The notes under the pieces were generated by a model. It was not told where the DNA came from. It did no database searches and worked only from the letters and a program-made list of their open reading frames with translations. A stretch of 64,000 bases of DNA from an uncultured Lachnospiraceae bacterium (GTDB lineage Bacteria > Bacillota > Clostridia > Lachnospirales > Lachnospiraceae): positions 1 to 64,000 of the forward strand of contig ONBT01000004.1 of assembly GCA_900316075.1 (NCBI GenBank), given 5' to 3'. Every line of letters starts with the position of its first letter. Position 1 is the first letter of the stretch. Positions 15,904-26,975 of the stretch are shown piece by piece. The position numbers and the translations under genes are program-made.

Positions 15904-15932
15904 TTGAAATAAAGCAAAAAGTTGAGTAGAAT
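15904..15932 (+). promoter_or_regulatory. Promoter of the glycolytic gap gene
   Basis: TTGAAA (15904-15909), 17 bp and TAGAAT (15927-15932) lie 109 bp before gap. The 385-bp gap 15656-16040 also holds the hisJ promoter region on the other strand and the structured gap leader. Confidence 0.75.
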
Positions 15933-15934
15933 GA

Positions 15935-16030
15935 ATTTCGGCGCTGAGGAAAAACGGGGAACGGGTGCCGAAGGGAACCGGTTTCGCAGAAATGCTTTTC
16001 CTCGCAAAAAAATTCATTTCATTTCACAGG
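15935..16030 (+). promoter_or_regulatory. Structured 5' leader of gap
   Basis: GAGGAAAA near 15947 can pair with TTTTCCTC near 15998, enclosing a GC-rich hairpin (GGGTGCC to GGTTTCGC), and TGAATTT near 15932 can pair with AAATTCA near 16012. The fold ends before the AGGAGG site. It may set mRNA stability of a very highly expressed gene; no ligand-binding family was recognised. Confidence 0.4.
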
Positions 16031-16040
16031 AGGAATAGAA

Positions 16041-17051
16041 ATGGCAGTAAGAGTTGCTATCAATGGTTTCGGCCGTATCGGCCGTCTTGCATTCCGTCAG
16101 ATGTTCCAGGCAGAGGGCTTCGACCTGGTCGCAATCAACGATCTGACAAGCCCTGACATGCTTGCATACCTGCTCAAGTATGATACGACCCATGGCCGTT
16201 ACAACGGCACCGTAGAGTCCACCGATCACTCCATCATCGTAAACGGCAAGGAGATCGAAATCTACAAGGAGAAGGACGCTGCAGACCTTCCCTGGGGCAA
16301 GCTTGATATCGATGTAGTTCTTGAGTGCACAGGCTTCTATACATCCAAGGAGAAGTCCATGGCTCATATCAAGGCCGGTGCAAAGCACGTTGTCATTTCC
16401 GCACCTGCAGGCAATGACCTCAAGACCATCGTTTACAATGTAAACCATGAGACTCTGACCGCTGACGACCAGATTGTTTCCGCAGCATCCTGCACGACGA
16501 ACTGCCTCGCTCCCATGGCAAAGGCCCTGAACGACCTCGCTCCCATCGAGTCTGGCTTCATGACCACGGTTCACGCTTACACAGGCGACCAGATGATCCT
16601 TGACGGACCTCAGCGGAAGGGCAACCTTCGTCGGTCCAGAGCAGCTGCTCAGAACATCACTCCCGCATCCTCCGGTGCTGCAAAGGCTATCGGCCTTGTA
16701 CTTCCCGAGCTGGACGGCAAGCTGAACGGTGCTGCTCAGCGTGTTCCTGTAGCTACAGGCTCCACCACCATCCTTGATGCCGTTGTCAACGCAAAGGTTA
16801 CTGCTGACGATGTCAACGCTCAGATGAAGAAGGAAGAGACCGAGTCCTTCGAGTACAATACAGATGAGATAGTTTCTTCCGATATCATCAACTCCACAGC
16901 TGGTTCCATCTTCGACGCAACCCAGACCAAGGTTCTTCCTATGGGCGACAAGACGCTCGTTCAGGTAGTTTCCTGGTATGACAATGAGAACTCCTACACG
17001 ACTCAGATGTGCCGTACAATCAAGTATTTCGGCAAGCTGCTCAATAAGTGA
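16041..17051 (+). CDS. gap: Glyceraldehyde-3-phosphate dehydrogenase, type I
   Basis: Gap oxidises and phosphorylates glyceraldehyde 3-phosphate with NAD in glycolysis. The 336-residue protein starts [16 protein letters not shown], with the dinucleotide fold. It carries the active-site [15 protein letters not shown] with the catalytic Cys151, and [12 protein letters not shown] near the C-terminus. Length is standard. Codon use is more biased than in most neighbours, with rare GGG and AGA codons avoided, which fits high expression. AGGAGGAATAG precedes the ATG. A strong terminator separates it from pgk, so gap can be made in excess over pgk and tpiA. Confidence 0.98.
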   Translation: MAVRVAINGFGRIGRLAFRQMFQAEGFDLVAINDLTSPDMLAYLLKYDTTHGRYNGTVESTDHSIIVNGKEIEIYKEKDAADLPWGKLDIDVVLECTGFYTSKEKSMAHIKAGAKHVVISAPAGNDLKTIVYNVNHETLTADDQIVSAASCTTNCLAPMAKALNDLAPIESGFMTTVHAYTGDQMILDGPQRKGNLRRSRAAAQNITPASSGAAKAIGLVLPELDGKLNGAAQRVPVATGSTTILDAVVNAKVTADDVNAQMKKEETESFEYNTDEIVSSDIINSTAGSIFDATQTKVLPMGDKTLVQVVSWYDNENSYTTQMCRTIKYFGKLLNK

Positions 17052-17082
17052 TAAGGGTTCTTATCTGAGATAAGGCTAATGG

Positions 17083-17113
17083 AGGCCCGGCCCTTGCGGG
17101 CCGGGCCTTTTTG
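17083..17113 (+). terminator. Terminator between gap and pgk
   Basis: GGCCCGGCCC (17084-17093) and GGGCCGGGCC (17098-17107) form a perfect 10-bp stem around TTGC, followed by TTTTT. Confidence 0.92.
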
Positions 17114-17159
17114 TATCGGACGGCTTTCTGCAGCCGCCCGGATGTAAAGGAGAATTACT

Positions 17160-18377
17160 ATGGGTCTGAACAAAAAGACTGTCGATGACATCGACGTGAA
17201 GGGCAAGAGAGTCCTCTGCCGCTGCGACTTCAACGTACCTATTGTGAACGGGAAAATTACGGATGAGAACCGTCTCGTAGCTGCCCTTCCCACCATCAAG
17301 AAGCTTATTGCCGATGGCGGCAAGGTCATTCTCTGCTCCCATCTCGGTAAGGTAAAGACGGAAGAGGACAAGAAGACCAAGTCCCTTGCCCCTGTTGCTG
17401 AGCGGCTTTCCGAGCTCCTCGGCCAGCCCGTCAAGTTTGCTGCCGACCCTGAGGTCGTAGGTCCAAATGCCCGCGCAGCAGTTGATGCTATGAAGGACGG
17501 CGACGTCATCCTTCTTGAGAATACCCGTTTCCGTCCGGAGGAGACCAAAAACGGCGAAGCCTTCTCCAGGGACCTGGCTTCTCTGGCCGATGTCTTCGTA
17601 AACGACGCTTTCGGTACCGCTCACCGGGCTCACTGCTCCAATGTCGGCGTTACTGAGTTCATCAACGGTCCTCACGTAGTCGGCTACCTCATGCAGAAGG
17701 AGATCGACTTCCTGGGCAATGCGGTTGAGAACCCTGTTCGTCCTTTCGTTGCCATCCTCGGCGGTGCAAAGGTTGCTGACAAGCTGAATGTCATTAATAA
17801 TCTTCTGGAGAAGTGCGATACCCTGATCATCGGCGGCGGCATGGCTTACACCTTCCTCAAGGCCAAGGGCTATGAGGTCGGCAAGTCCCTCCTCGACGAG
17901 ACGAAGGTGGACTACTGCAAGGAGATGATGGAGAAGGCAGAGAAGAACGGCAAGAAGCTTCTTCTTCCTATCGATGTCGTCACCATCGACGAGTTCCCGG
18001 ATCCCATCGACAAGGCAGACGTTTCTACTGTTGTTGTAGATGCAGACAAGATTCCTGCAGACCGCGAAGGCGCTGACATTGGGCCCAAGACCGTTGCCCT
18101 CTATTCCGACGCTGTGAAAGAAGCAAAGACCGTCGTTTGGAACGGCCCCATGGGCATCTTCGAGAACCCTGTTCTTGCAGCCGGCACCAAGGCAGTTGCC
18201 CAGGCTCTGGCAGATGCGGACGCTACGACCATCATCGGCGGCGGTGATTCCGCAGCAGCCGTAAACCAGATGGGCTTCGGCAGCAAGATGTCCCACATCT
18301 CCACCGGCGGCGGCGCTTCCCTCGAGTTTCTGGAAGGCAAAGAACTGCCCGGTGTTGCAGCGGCGGACGAGCGATAA
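17160..18377 (+). CDS. pgk: Phosphoglycerate kinase
   Basis: Pgk transfers the acyl phosphate of 1,3-bisphosphoglycerate to ADP. The 405-residue protein has the N-terminal [19 protein letters not shown] motif, SHLGKVK and the RAHCSNVG and [12 protein letters not shown] blocks. The C-terminal nucleotide domain has [24 protein letters not shown] and [16 protein letters not shown]. Length is normal and codon bias is strong, like gap. GGAG precedes the ATG. It is followed 67 bp later by tpiA, with a perfect hairpin in the gap. Confidence 0.98.
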   Translation: MGLNKKTVDDIDVKGKRVLCRCDFNVPIVNGKITDENRLVAALPTIKKLIADGGKVILCSHLGKVKTEEDKKTKSLAPVAERLSELLGQPVKFAADPEVVGPNARAAVDAMKDGDVILLENTRFRPEETKNGEAFSRDLASLADVFVNDAFGTAHRAHCSNVGVTEFINGPHVVGYLMQKEIDFLGNAVENPVRPFVAILGGAKVADKLNVINNLLEKCDTLIIGGGMAYTFLKAKGYEVGKSLLDETKVDYCKEMMEKAEKNGKKLLLPIDVVTIDEFPDPIDKADVSTVVVDADKIPADREGADIGPKTVALYSDAVKEAKTVVWNGPMGIFENPVLAAGTKAVAQALADADATTIIGGGDSAAAVNQMGFGSKMSHISTGGGASLEFLEGKELPGVAAADER

Positions 18378-18395
18378 ACCATATTGATTATTGAC

Positions 18396-18426
18396 GGGCG
18401 TCCGGCGGCGAAGCCGCCGGACGCCC
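18396..18426 (+). other. Perfect 14-bp hairpin between pgk and tpiA
   Basis: GGGCGTCCGGCGGC (18396-18409) pairs fully with GCCGCCGGACGCCC (18413-18426) around GAA. No U-tract follows, so it is more likely an RNA-processing or stabilising element than a terminator. It ends 18 bp before the tpiA start. Confidence 0.75.
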
Positions 18427-18444
18427 GAATTAAGGAGAATAGTA

Positions 18445-19194
18445 ATGCGCAAGAAAATTATTGCCGGCAACTGGAAGATGAACGAGACTCCTTCCGAGGC
18501 CCTGAAGCTGGTAGAGACTTTAAAGCCCCTCGTAAACAATCCGGACGTGGACGTCGTGTACTGCGTACCGGCCATTGACATTGTTCCCGTAGTGAACGCT
18601 GTCAAGGGCACAAACGTACACGTCGGTGCTGAGAACCTCTATTTCGAGGACAAGGGGGCATACACGGGCGAGATTTCCGCTGATATGCTGCTGGATGCCG
18701 GCGTTGAATACGTCATCATGGGCCATTCAGAGCGCCGCGGCTACTTCCATGAGACTGACGACGATATTAATAAAAAACTTCTTAAGGCTCTTGAAAAGGG
18801 CCTGAAGCCCATCGTCTGCTGCGGCGAGTCTCTTGAGCAGCGGGAAGAGGGCATCACCGAAGACTGGATCCGCATGCAGATCAAGATCGCATTCAAGGGC
18901 GTTTCTGCAGATCAGGCCAAGGGCGTAGTCATTGCCTACGAACCCATCTGGGCCATCGGTACCGGAAAGACCGCTACCAGCGAGCAGGCCGAGGAAGTCT
19001 GCAAGGCCATCCGCGAGACCATCGGCGAAATCTATGATGAGGCAACAGCCGACGCCATCCGCATCCAGTACGGTGGTTCCATGAACGCCGGAAACTGCAA
19101 GGAGCTTCTTGCCATGCCCGACATCGACGGCGGTCTGATCGGCGGCGCTTCCCTGAAGCCCGACTTCGGCACCATCGTCAATTACAACAAATAA
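18445..19194 (+). CDS. tpiA: Triose-phosphate isomerase
   Basis: TpiA interconverts dihydroxyacetone phosphate and glyceraldehyde 3-phosphate. The 249-residue barrel has the active-site lysine in GNWKMN, the electrophilic His in GHSERRGYF, the catalytic Glu in [14 protein letters not shown] and the phosphate-binding QYGGSM and GLIGGASL. The ATG at 18445 has AAGGAG upstream; the frame is open to 18391 across the hairpin, which is not coding. It is the last gene of the glycolytic cluster and is followed by a strong terminator. Confidence 0.98.
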   Translation: MRKKIIAGNWKMNETPSEALKLVETLKPLVNNPDVDVVYCVPAIDIVPVVNAVKGTNVHVGAENLYFEDKGAYTGEISADMLLDAGVEYVIMGHSERRGYFHETDDDINKKLLKALEKGLKPIVCCGESLEQREEGITEDWIRMQIKIAFKGVSADQAKGVVIAYEPIWAIGTGKTATSEQAEEVCKAIRETIGEIYDEATADAIRIQYGGSMNAGNCKELLAMPDIDGGLIGGASLKPDFGTIVNYNK

Positions 19195-19212
19195 ATTATT
19201 CTGATTCAGAGA

Positions 19213-19250
19213 AAAGCCTTCCGGATTACCGATAGTCCGGAAGGCTTTCT
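19213..19250 (+). terminator. Terminator of tpiA
   Basis: AAAGCCTTCCGGA (19213-19225) and TCCGGAAGGCTTT (19236-19248) form a perfect 13-bp stem ending in a T-rich tail. Confidence 0.92.
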
Positions 19251-19371
19251 TGTGCTATACTGTATTGCGCTTGTTACGGGCTGACCCGTTTCAGCGGTGC
19301 GTTTTCTTACAGTACAAATCCGCCAGAGGAAATGCTTGATTTTCTCAGGAGTCAGGAAACTTCCGGGACAG

Positions 19372-20739
19372 ATGAAGAAGCAAGTCAAAAAATTCATAGC
19401 CCTGCTTGCGGTTCTCTCCCTGGGCCTCTGCGCCCTTTCGAGCACAAGTGAGGCTGTTTCGGAGACGGCGGTCCCGGATACTGCCCTCTCGGATATCGTT
19501 TCCTGCGCGGAGACGATTCTATCCAAGGCGGATGGCAATTTCATCGGCCATCACCCCATCAACGAAAACTTCATCTTCTATGTGGCAAGTCTTTGCGGGG
19601 AGCAGGCCGTGAAGGACATTGCGGCCGGGAATGATTTTTCAGACCCCGAGGTCTGGTACCGGGAGACGGGGAACAGTATCCATGTCCTCTGGGACGGCTA
19701 CTGCCGACAGACCGGGATTTCCTACTATCAAACCACCCGGACAAAGGTACTGTCCGTCCCTGACGGACAGCCTGCGAAGTTCGTCTTCACCGGCGACATC
19801 GGGATGGGGGAGAACCTTGCAACGACCAAGTACATGACCTCCTGCAAAAACGGTCTTGCGGACTGCTTCTCCGCTGATCTCCTTTCTGAAATGAAAGGGG
19901 CGGATGTCCTGACCATCAATAATGAATTCCCTTACACGGACCGGGGCACGGCCCTTGCAGGAAAGACCTACACCTTCCGGGCCCATCCCGGGCGGGTGCA
20001 GGAACTCAAAAAAATCGGGGTCGACCTCGTATCCCTGGCCAACAATCATGTCTTTGACTACGGGGAAGAGGGTATTCTCGATACGTTTGAAACCCTTGAA
20101 AAGGCGGGCTACCCTTATATAGGGGCGGGACGTAATATTGAAGACGCCACGGAGCCCTATTCCTTCATTGCCTGCGGGCGGAAGATTACCATCTGCTCGG
20201 CTACCCAGATCGAGCGTTCGGCCCATTTCACCCAGGAGGCGACGGACAGCCTTCCCGGCGTCATCAAGACCCTGCATCCGGAGCGCTTCTGCGCGGAAAT
20301 ACAGAAGGCCAAGAAGACTTCGGACATTGTCATCGTTTTCGTCCACTGGGGAACCGAAGGGATGCCGAACTACGGGGCGGACCAGACGGCCCTGGCCCAT
20401 GCCTTCGTGAGTGCAGGGGCCGACGCCATTGTCGGAGGCCACACCCACTGCCTTGAAGCCGTGGAATACGTGGACGGGGTGCCCTGCTTCTACAGCCTCG
20501 GAAACTACTGGTTTACAACCGAGGCGGAGAATCCGGGAAGCTATGATACGGGCCTGGCGGAAATCACAATCGGAGGGGATGGAATCGAAAGCGCTTCCTT
20601 CCTGCCCTGTCACTTCGAAAACGGGGTGACGGCAGAAACCACGGACGCGGCTCAGAAGGAAAGCCAGATTGCTTATATGAATAGTCTTTCGAAAACGGCT
20701 GTCATAGGTGAAGACGGAAAAATCTCACCGAAGCAATGA
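19372..20739 (+). CDS. CapA-family metallophosphatase-like lipo- or secreted protein
   Basis: The 455-residue protein has an N-terminal signal segment (MKKQVKKFIALLAVLSLG) and a bacterial CapA domain of the calcineurin-like phosphoesterase superfamily: FTGDIGMG, NNEFPYTDRG, VSLANNHVFDYGEEGI, FVHWGTEG and GGHTHCLEAVEYVDG. CapA proteins take part in poly-gamma-glutamate capsule synthesis in Bacillus, but most homologues have no known substrate. About 130 residues between the signal and the CapA domain are not typical. The ATG at 19372 is chosen for the signal peptide; its ribosome site is weak. No other capB/capC gene lies nearby. Confidence 0.85.
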   Translation: MKKQVKKFIALLAVLSLGLCALSSTSEAVSETAVPDTALSDIVSCAETILSKADGNFIGHHPINENFIFYVASLCGEQAVKDIAAGNDFSDPEVWYRETGNSIHVLWDGYCRQTGISYYQTTRTKVLSVPDGQPAKFVFTGDIGMGENLATTKYMTSCKNGLADCFSADLLSEMKGADVLTINNEFPYTDRGTALAGKTYTFRAHPGRVQELKKIGVDLVSLANNHVFDYGEEGILDTFETLEKAGYPYIGAGRNIEDATEPYSFIACGRKITICSATQIERSAHFTQEATDSLPGVIKTLHPERFCAEIQKAKKTSDIVIVFVHWGTEGMPNYGADQTALAHAFVSAGADAIVGGHTHCLEAVEYVDGVPCFYSLGNYWFTTEAENPGSYDTGLAEITIGGDGIESASFLPCHFENGVTAETTDAAQKESQIAYMNSLSKTAVIGEDGKISPKQ

Positions 20740-20828
20740 AATTTTACAGAACTTTACATAGTACGCAATGCGTATCTCACATTCTTCCCGCTGAGCCGGA
20801 AACTGGCGGCAGAGGGAGAGGAGCGGGG

Positions 20829-20842
20829 TTTGCATTAGTCAT
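20829..20842 (+). repeat. Intergenic word TTTGCATTAGTCAT, copy C
   Basis: This copy lies 44 bp before purC, in the 146-bp gap that must hold the purine operon promoter. No clear TTGACA/TATAAT pair was found there, and no guanine or PurR-type site was recognised. Confidence 0.4.
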
Positions 20843-20885
20843 ATGACGGAAGAATAGTCGGCAGTACAAAGGAGAAGAAGGAAAG

Positions 20886-21755
20886 ATGCAAAAGTACAGT
20901 CCCATGAAGGAAGGCAAGGTCCGGGAGATTTATGACGCCGGAGATTCGCTCATTATGGTCGCTACTGACCGGATCAGCGCGTTTGATGTCATCCTGAAGA
21001 ACAAGGTCGTCGGCAAGGGGCAGGTCCTGACCCAGATGTCGAAGTTCTGGTTTGACTTCACCAAGGACGTCATCAAGAACCACATGCTCTCGACGGATAC
21101 GGCCGATATGCCGGAGTTCTTCCGCAGCGGGGATTTCGAGGGCCGGTCCATGAAGGTGAAGAAGCTCACCATGCTGCCGATTGAGTGTATTGTAAGGGGG
21201 TACATCACAGGTTCCGGCTGGGCTTCTTATAAGGAATCCGGCGTCGTCTGCGGCATCAAGTTGCCTGCGGGCCTCTCTGAATCCCAGAAGCTGCCTGAGC
21301 CCATCTACACCCCTTCTACAAAGGCGGAAATCGGCGATCACGACGAAAACATCTCTTATGAGCGCTCCATCGAGGTCCTCGAGAAGGCCTTTCCCGGCAA
21401 GGGAGAAGAGTATGCAAAGGCCCTCCGGGACAATACCCTGGCCCTCTACAAGAAGTGCGCCGATTACGCCCTGACCAAGGGTATCATCATTGCGGACACC
21501 AAGTTCGAGTTCGGCCTCGATGAGGATGGAAATATTGTCCTTGGTGATGAGATGCTGACGCCCGACAGCTCCCGCTTCTGGCCGGCAGACGGCTATGAAG
21601 TCGGCCACGGGCAGCCTTCGTTTGATAAGCAGTTCGTCCGCGACTGGCTCAAGGCCCATCCGGATTCGGACTACAATCTGCCGGACGATGTGATCCAGAA
21701 GACCATTGACAAGTACCATGAGGCCTATACCCTTCTGACAGGTGAAAAGCTTTGA
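20886..21755 (+). CDS. purC: SAICAR synthetase
   Basis: PurC condenses CAIR with aspartate in purine synthesis. The 289-residue protein has MKEGKVREIYDAGDSLIMVATDRISAFD at its start (two family blocks), LPIECIVRGYITGSGW and FEFGLDEDGNIVLGDEMLTPDSSRFW. It is of the longer, about 290-residue type. GGAGAAGG precedes the ATG. Its stop overlaps the TTG start of purF by three bases, so purC-purF-purB form one transcript. Confidence 0.97.
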   Translation: MQKYSPMKEGKVREIYDAGDSLIMVATDRISAFDVILKNKVVGKGQVLTQMSKFWFDFTKDVIKNHMLSTDTADMPEFFRSGDFEGRSMKVKKLTMLPIECIVRGYITGSGWASYKESGVVCGIKLPAGLSESQKLPEPIYTPSTKAEIGDHDENISYERSIEVLEKAFPGKGEEYAKALRDNTLALYKKCADYALTKGIIIADTKFEFGLDEDGNIVLGDEMLTPDSSRFWPADGYEVGHGQPSFDKQFVRDWLKAHPDSDYNLPDDVIQKTIDKYHEAYTLLTGEKL

Positions 21756-23296
21756 AAAATGAGTTCATGACGAATATTAATCCGGAAGAAGGTTCGTCCG
21801 CAGGTATTACAGGAAACCGTCTGCCCCTCGGAAGGGGTGCCTTTGGACCGGCTGCCGAAGAAACTGTCAAAGATACCGGCGTTTCCGGCGTCGGGGAAGA
21901 GTGCGGCATCATCGGGGCCTATGACCTGACCGGGGAAGATGTGGCCGGTTCCATCTACTACGGCCTTTTCGCCCTGCAGCACCGGGGGCAGGAGTCCTGC
22001 GGTATTGCGGTTTCCGACACGTCCGGAGCGTATGGAAATGTGGATTCCTACAAGGACATGGGCCTCGTCAACGAGGTCTTTGTCGGGGACCGGGTGGAGA
22101 AGCTGCACGGCAATATCGGTGTCGGCCACGTCCGCTATTCAACGGCCGGGGAGTCGACCCGGGAGAACGCCCAGCCCCTGGTTTTAAACTACGCCAAGGG
22201 GACCCTGGCTTTGGCCCACAATGGCAACCTCATCAATGCGAACGCCCTGAAACGGGAGCTCTCCCAGACGGGCGCCATCTTCCAGACTACGATTGATACG
22301 GAGACCATCGCCTACATCATCGCCAGGGAGCGGCTCAATTCCCATTCGATTGAGGAAGCCTGCGCCCGGACCATGCAGAGGCTGAAAGGGGCCTATTCCA
22401 TCGTGGTCATGAGCCCGCGGAAGCTCATCGGCTTCCGGGACCCCTTCGGTTTCAAGCCCCTCTGCATCGGCAAGCGGGACAATACCTGGTTCATTACTTC
22501 GGAGACCTGTGCCCTCGATACCATCGGGGCGGAGTTCGTTCGGGACGTGCGGCCGGGTGAGATTGTGACTGTGACGGCGGAGGAGGGGCTTAAGAGCGAC
22601 ACCACCATGTGTCAGCCGCAGGAAAAGACCGCCCGCTGCATTTTCGAGTATATCTATTTCGCCCGGCCCGATTCCTTCATCGACGGGGTCTCTGTCTATG
22701 ACGCGCGGATCAAGGCCGGCCGCTTTCTGGCCCAGGATTCGCCGGTGGATGCCGATATCGTGACCGGGGTTCCGGAGTCCGGCAATGTAGCGGCTCTGGG
22801 CTTTGCCATGGAGTCCGGCATTCCCTACGGAACGGCCTTTGTCAAGAATTCCTATGTGGGCCGGACCTTCATCAAGCCCAAGCAGTCCTCCCGGGAGAAT
22901 TCCGTTCAGGTCAAGCTGAATGCCATGCGGGACGCGGTGAACGGCAAGCGGGTCGTCATGATCGACGATTCCATCGTCCGGGGCACCACGTCCGACCGGA
23001 TTGTGAAGATGCTCCGGGACGCCGGGGCGACGGAAGTCCATGTGCGGATTTCCTCCCCGCCCTTCCTCTGGCCCTGCTACTTCGGGACGGATGTGCCGGT
23101 CCGGGAGCAGCTGATTGCCTATAATCGTTCCGTTGAGGACATCCGGAAGATCATCGGGGCGGACTCCCTTGGCTACCTTCGGATTGACCGCCTGCGGGAG
23201 ATGATCGGAGGCCTTCCCATCTGCAATGGCTGCTTCACCGGAGAGTATCCCATGGAGCCGCCGCAGGACGACATTCGCGGGAAGTACGACAAGTGA
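21752..23296 (+). CDS. purF: Amidophosphoribosyltransferase precursor with a long propeptide
   Basis: PurF makes phosphoribosylamine from PRPP and glutamine, the first step of purine synthesis. The mature N-terminal nucleophile is the Cys of ECGIIGAYD, at residue 51 if translation starts at TTG 21752 (AGGTGA upstream, coupled to the purC stop), or 46 from ATG 21767. Such propeptides are usually about 10 residues, so this one is unusually long. The Ntn-hydrolase half has HRGQESCGIAV and the C-terminal PRTase half has VVMIDDSIVRGTTS, the PRPP loop. The ending GGLPICNGCFTGEYPME is typical. Confidence 0.95.
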   Translation: MKNEFMTNINPEEGSSAGITGNRLPLGRGAFGPAAEETVKDTGVSGVGEECGIIGAYDLTGEDVAGSIYYGLFALQHRGQESCGIAVSDTSGAYGNVDSYKDMGLVNEVFVGDRVEKLHGNIGVGHVRYSTAGESTRENAQPLVLNYAKGTLALAHNGNLINANALKRELSQTGAIFQTTIDTETIAYIIARERLNSHSIEEACARTMQRLKGAYSIVVMSPRKLIGFRDPFGFKPLCIGKRDNTWFITSETCALDTIGAEFVRDVRPGEIVTVTAEEGLKSDTTMCQPQEKTARCIFEYIYFARPDSFIDGVSVYDARIKAGRFLAQDSPVDADIVTGVPESGNVAALGFAMESGIPYGTAFVKNSYVGRTFIKPKQSSRENSVQVKLNAMRDAVNGKRVVMIDDSIVRGTTSDRIVKMLRDAGATEVHVRISSPPFLWPCYFGTDVPVREQLIAYNRSVEDIRKIIGADSLGYLRIDRLREMIGGLPICNGCFTGEYPMEPPQDDIRGKYDK

Positions 23297-23354
23297 TATT
23301 TGTACGGGAGGATGGCAATGGCGGCCTCCCGCACAACGCAAAAAGGAGAATACG

Positions 23355-24806
23355 ATGGGTACAGATGCCTATATCAGCCCCCTTTCGGAGCGCTATGCAA
23401 GCAAGGAAATGCAGTACATCTTCTCGGAGGACAAGAAGTTTTCCACCTGGCGGAAGCTGTGGATTGCCCTAGCGGAGACGGAGATGGAATTGGGCCTCTC
23501 CCAGGACGGCAAGCCCGTCATCACCCAGGAGCAGATCTCCGAAATGAAGGCTCACATCACGGATATCAACTATGACGTGGCCCGGGCGAGGGAGAAGGAA
23601 GTCCGCCACGATGTCATGAGCCATGTCTATGCCTACGGGAAGCAGTGCCCCAAGGCGGCCGGCATTATCCATCTCGGTGCCACGTCCTGCTACGTCGGGG
23701 ACAACACCGATGTCATCATCATGAGGGAGGGCCTGCAGCTCCTTCGCAAAAAACTCATCAATGTCATTAACTCCCTTGCAAAATTTGCGGATGAGTACAA
23801 GGACCTGCCTACCCTGGCCTTCACCCACTTCCAGCCGGCCCAGCCGACGACCGTGGGCAAGCGGGCCACCCTCTGGATCAATGAATTCATGCAGGATTTG
23901 GAGGACCTGGACTATGTCGTATCGACAATGAAGCTTCTTGGCTCCAAGGGTACGACCGGAACTCAGGCTTCCTTCAAGGAGCTCTTCAACGGGGACGACG
24001 AGACCATCGACAAGATCGACCCCATGATTGCGAAGAAGATGGGTTTTGATGCCTGCGTCCCGGTTTCCGGCCAGACCTATTCCCGCAAGCTGGATACCCG
24101 GGTCTGCAATGTGCTTGCGGGCATTGCGGCTTCCGCCAACAAGATGGCCAACGACATCCGCCTCCTGCAGCACCTCAAGGAAGTGGAGGAGCCCTTCGAA
24201 AAGAAGCAGATCGGATCCTCGGCCATGGCCTATAAGCGAAATCCCATGCGGTCTGAGCGAATCTGCTCCCTGTCGCGGTACGTCATGATCGACGCTCTGA
24301 ATCCTGCCATTACTTCGAGTGTGCAGTGGTTCGAGAGGACCCTCGACGATTCGGCAAACAAGCGCCTTTCCATTGCCGAAGGCTTTCTGACTACGGACGG
24401 AATCCTGGACCTCTGCCTCAATGTGACCAGCGGCCTCGTAGTCTATCCCAAGGTCATCGAAAAGCACTTCATGAGCGAGCTGCCCTTCATGGCTACGGAG
24501 AACATCATGATGGATGCGGTAAAGCGAGGGGCCAACCGGCAGGAGATGCACGAGGAAATCCGGGAGCTTTCCATGCAGGCCGGGGCCCATGTCAAGCAGG
24601 AAGGCAAGGACAATGACCTCCTCGAGCTCATTGCGGCAGACCCTGTCTTCGGGCTTTCCCTCGATGACCTGAAGAAGCATATGAATCCGGCGGACTATGT
24701 GGGCCGGGCTCCGCGTCAGACGGAAAGTTATCTCCGGGATGTAGTGCAGCCGGTCCTTGACGCCAATAAGGACGCTCTCGGCATGAATGCGGAAATCTCC
24801 GTCTGA
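23355..24806 (+). CDS. purB: Adenylosuccinate lyase
   Basis: PurB cleaves SAICAR and adenylosuccinate with release of fumarate. The 483-residue protein belongs to the longer eukaryote-like subgroup found in clostridia. It has PLSERYASKEMQYIFSEDKK at the start, the HFQPAQPTTVGKRA block and the superfamily signature GSSAMAYKRNPMRSERICSL, in which the catalytic loop Ser lies. The ATG at 23355 follows AAAAAGGAGAA; the frame is open back into purF. It is separated from purF by 58 bp and ends the operon, with a terminator at 24882. Confidence 0.97.
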   Translation: MGTDAYISPLSERYASKEMQYIFSEDKKFSTWRKLWIALAETEMELGLSQDGKPVITQEQISEMKAHITDINYDVARAREKEVRHDVMSHVYAYGKQCPKAAGIIHLGATSCYVGDNTDVIIMREGLQLLRKKLINVINSLAKFADEYKDLPTLAFTHFQPAQPTTVGKRATLWINEFMQDLEDLDYVVSTMKLLGSKGTTGTQASFKELFNGDDETIDKIDPMIAKKMGFDACVPVSGQTYSRKLDTRVCNVLAGIAASANKMANDIRLLQHLKEVEEPFEKKQIGSSAMAYKRNPMRSERICSLSRYVMIDALNPAITSSVQWFERTLDDSANKRLSIAEGFLTTDGILDLCLNVTSGLVVYPKVIEKHFMSELPFMATENIMMDAVKRGANRQEMHEEIRELSMQAGAHVKQEGKDNDLLELIAADPVFGLSLDDLKKHMNPADYVGRAPRQTESYLRDVVQPVLDANKDALGMNAEISV

Positions 24807-24881
24807 ACAGCAGCAAATCGTTCGGTATTCGGCAACATTCTATGAAGGGGTTCATTCTCCAAACAGAAACTTGAACTTTTT

Positions 24882-26511
<1,630 letters not shown>

Positions 26512-26519
26512 AAAACTGC

Positions 26520-26548
26520 TTGCCACGCGACACGCACTGTGCTAATAT
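26520..26548 (+). promoter_or_regulatory. secG promoter
   Basis: TTGCCA (26520-26525), 17 bp and TAATAT (26543-26548) lie 52 bp before secG. Confidence 0.6.
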
Positions 26549-26600
26549 AAACAAGCTGTTTTGAAACGGCAGTACTTGTTTTGGAGGAAATTTTTTCATT

Positions 26601-26843
26601 ATGGCAGCACTGAAGATTATTCTGATCATACTCTTTATCGCAGTTTGCGTGGCTCTTACCGTCATCATTCTCTTCCAGGAGGGAAATTCCGCCGGCCTTG
26701 GTTCTCTTTCCGGCCAGAAGCTGGAGACCTACTGGTCGAAGAACAAGAAGCGGTCGCGCGAGGGCATGCTGGTCCGTCTGACCGCCGCTCTTGTTGTCGT
26801 TTTCTTCCTCATCGCAGCACTTCTGAATACGGCGCTGTTCTGA
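26601..26843 (+). CDS. secG: SecG preprotein translocase subunit
   Basis: SecG is the small auxiliary subunit of the SecYEG channel in the cytoplasmic membrane. The 80-residue protein has two spans (about 3-23 and 56-77) joined by a loop with FQEGNSAGLGSLSG, the conserved SecG motif, and a basic stretch KNKKRSREG. GGAGG precedes the ATG. The order secG-rnr-smpB-tmRNA is common in Firmicutes, and it is found here. A terminator follows. Confidence 0.95.
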   Translation: MAALKIILIILFIAVCVALTVIILFQEGNSAGLGSLSGQKLETYWSKNKKRSREGMLVRLTAALVVVFFLIAALLNTALF

Positions 26844-26874
26844 TGCGGATGGAAGAATCCTATATGTGATGGAT

Positions 26875-26913
26875 TTCGGGGAGTCATCTTTCGGGGTGGC
26901 TCCCCGAATTTTT
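26875..26913 (+). terminator. Terminator of secG
   Basis: TTCGGGGAG (26875-26883) pairs with CTCCCCGAA (26900-26908) and TTTTT follows. A TATAAT at 26919 just after it may serve rnr. Confidence 0.85.
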
Positions 26914-26975
26914 ATGGTATATAATGGCCTAGTGTGCGAAAAAGTAAGCGGATAGAAGAAAAAGAAGAGAAGACG

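Noticed and set aside
17076..18611. Minus-strand ORF of 511 codons opposite pgk
   Set aside because: Shadow of a highly biased gene whose codon choice keeps the opposite frame open.
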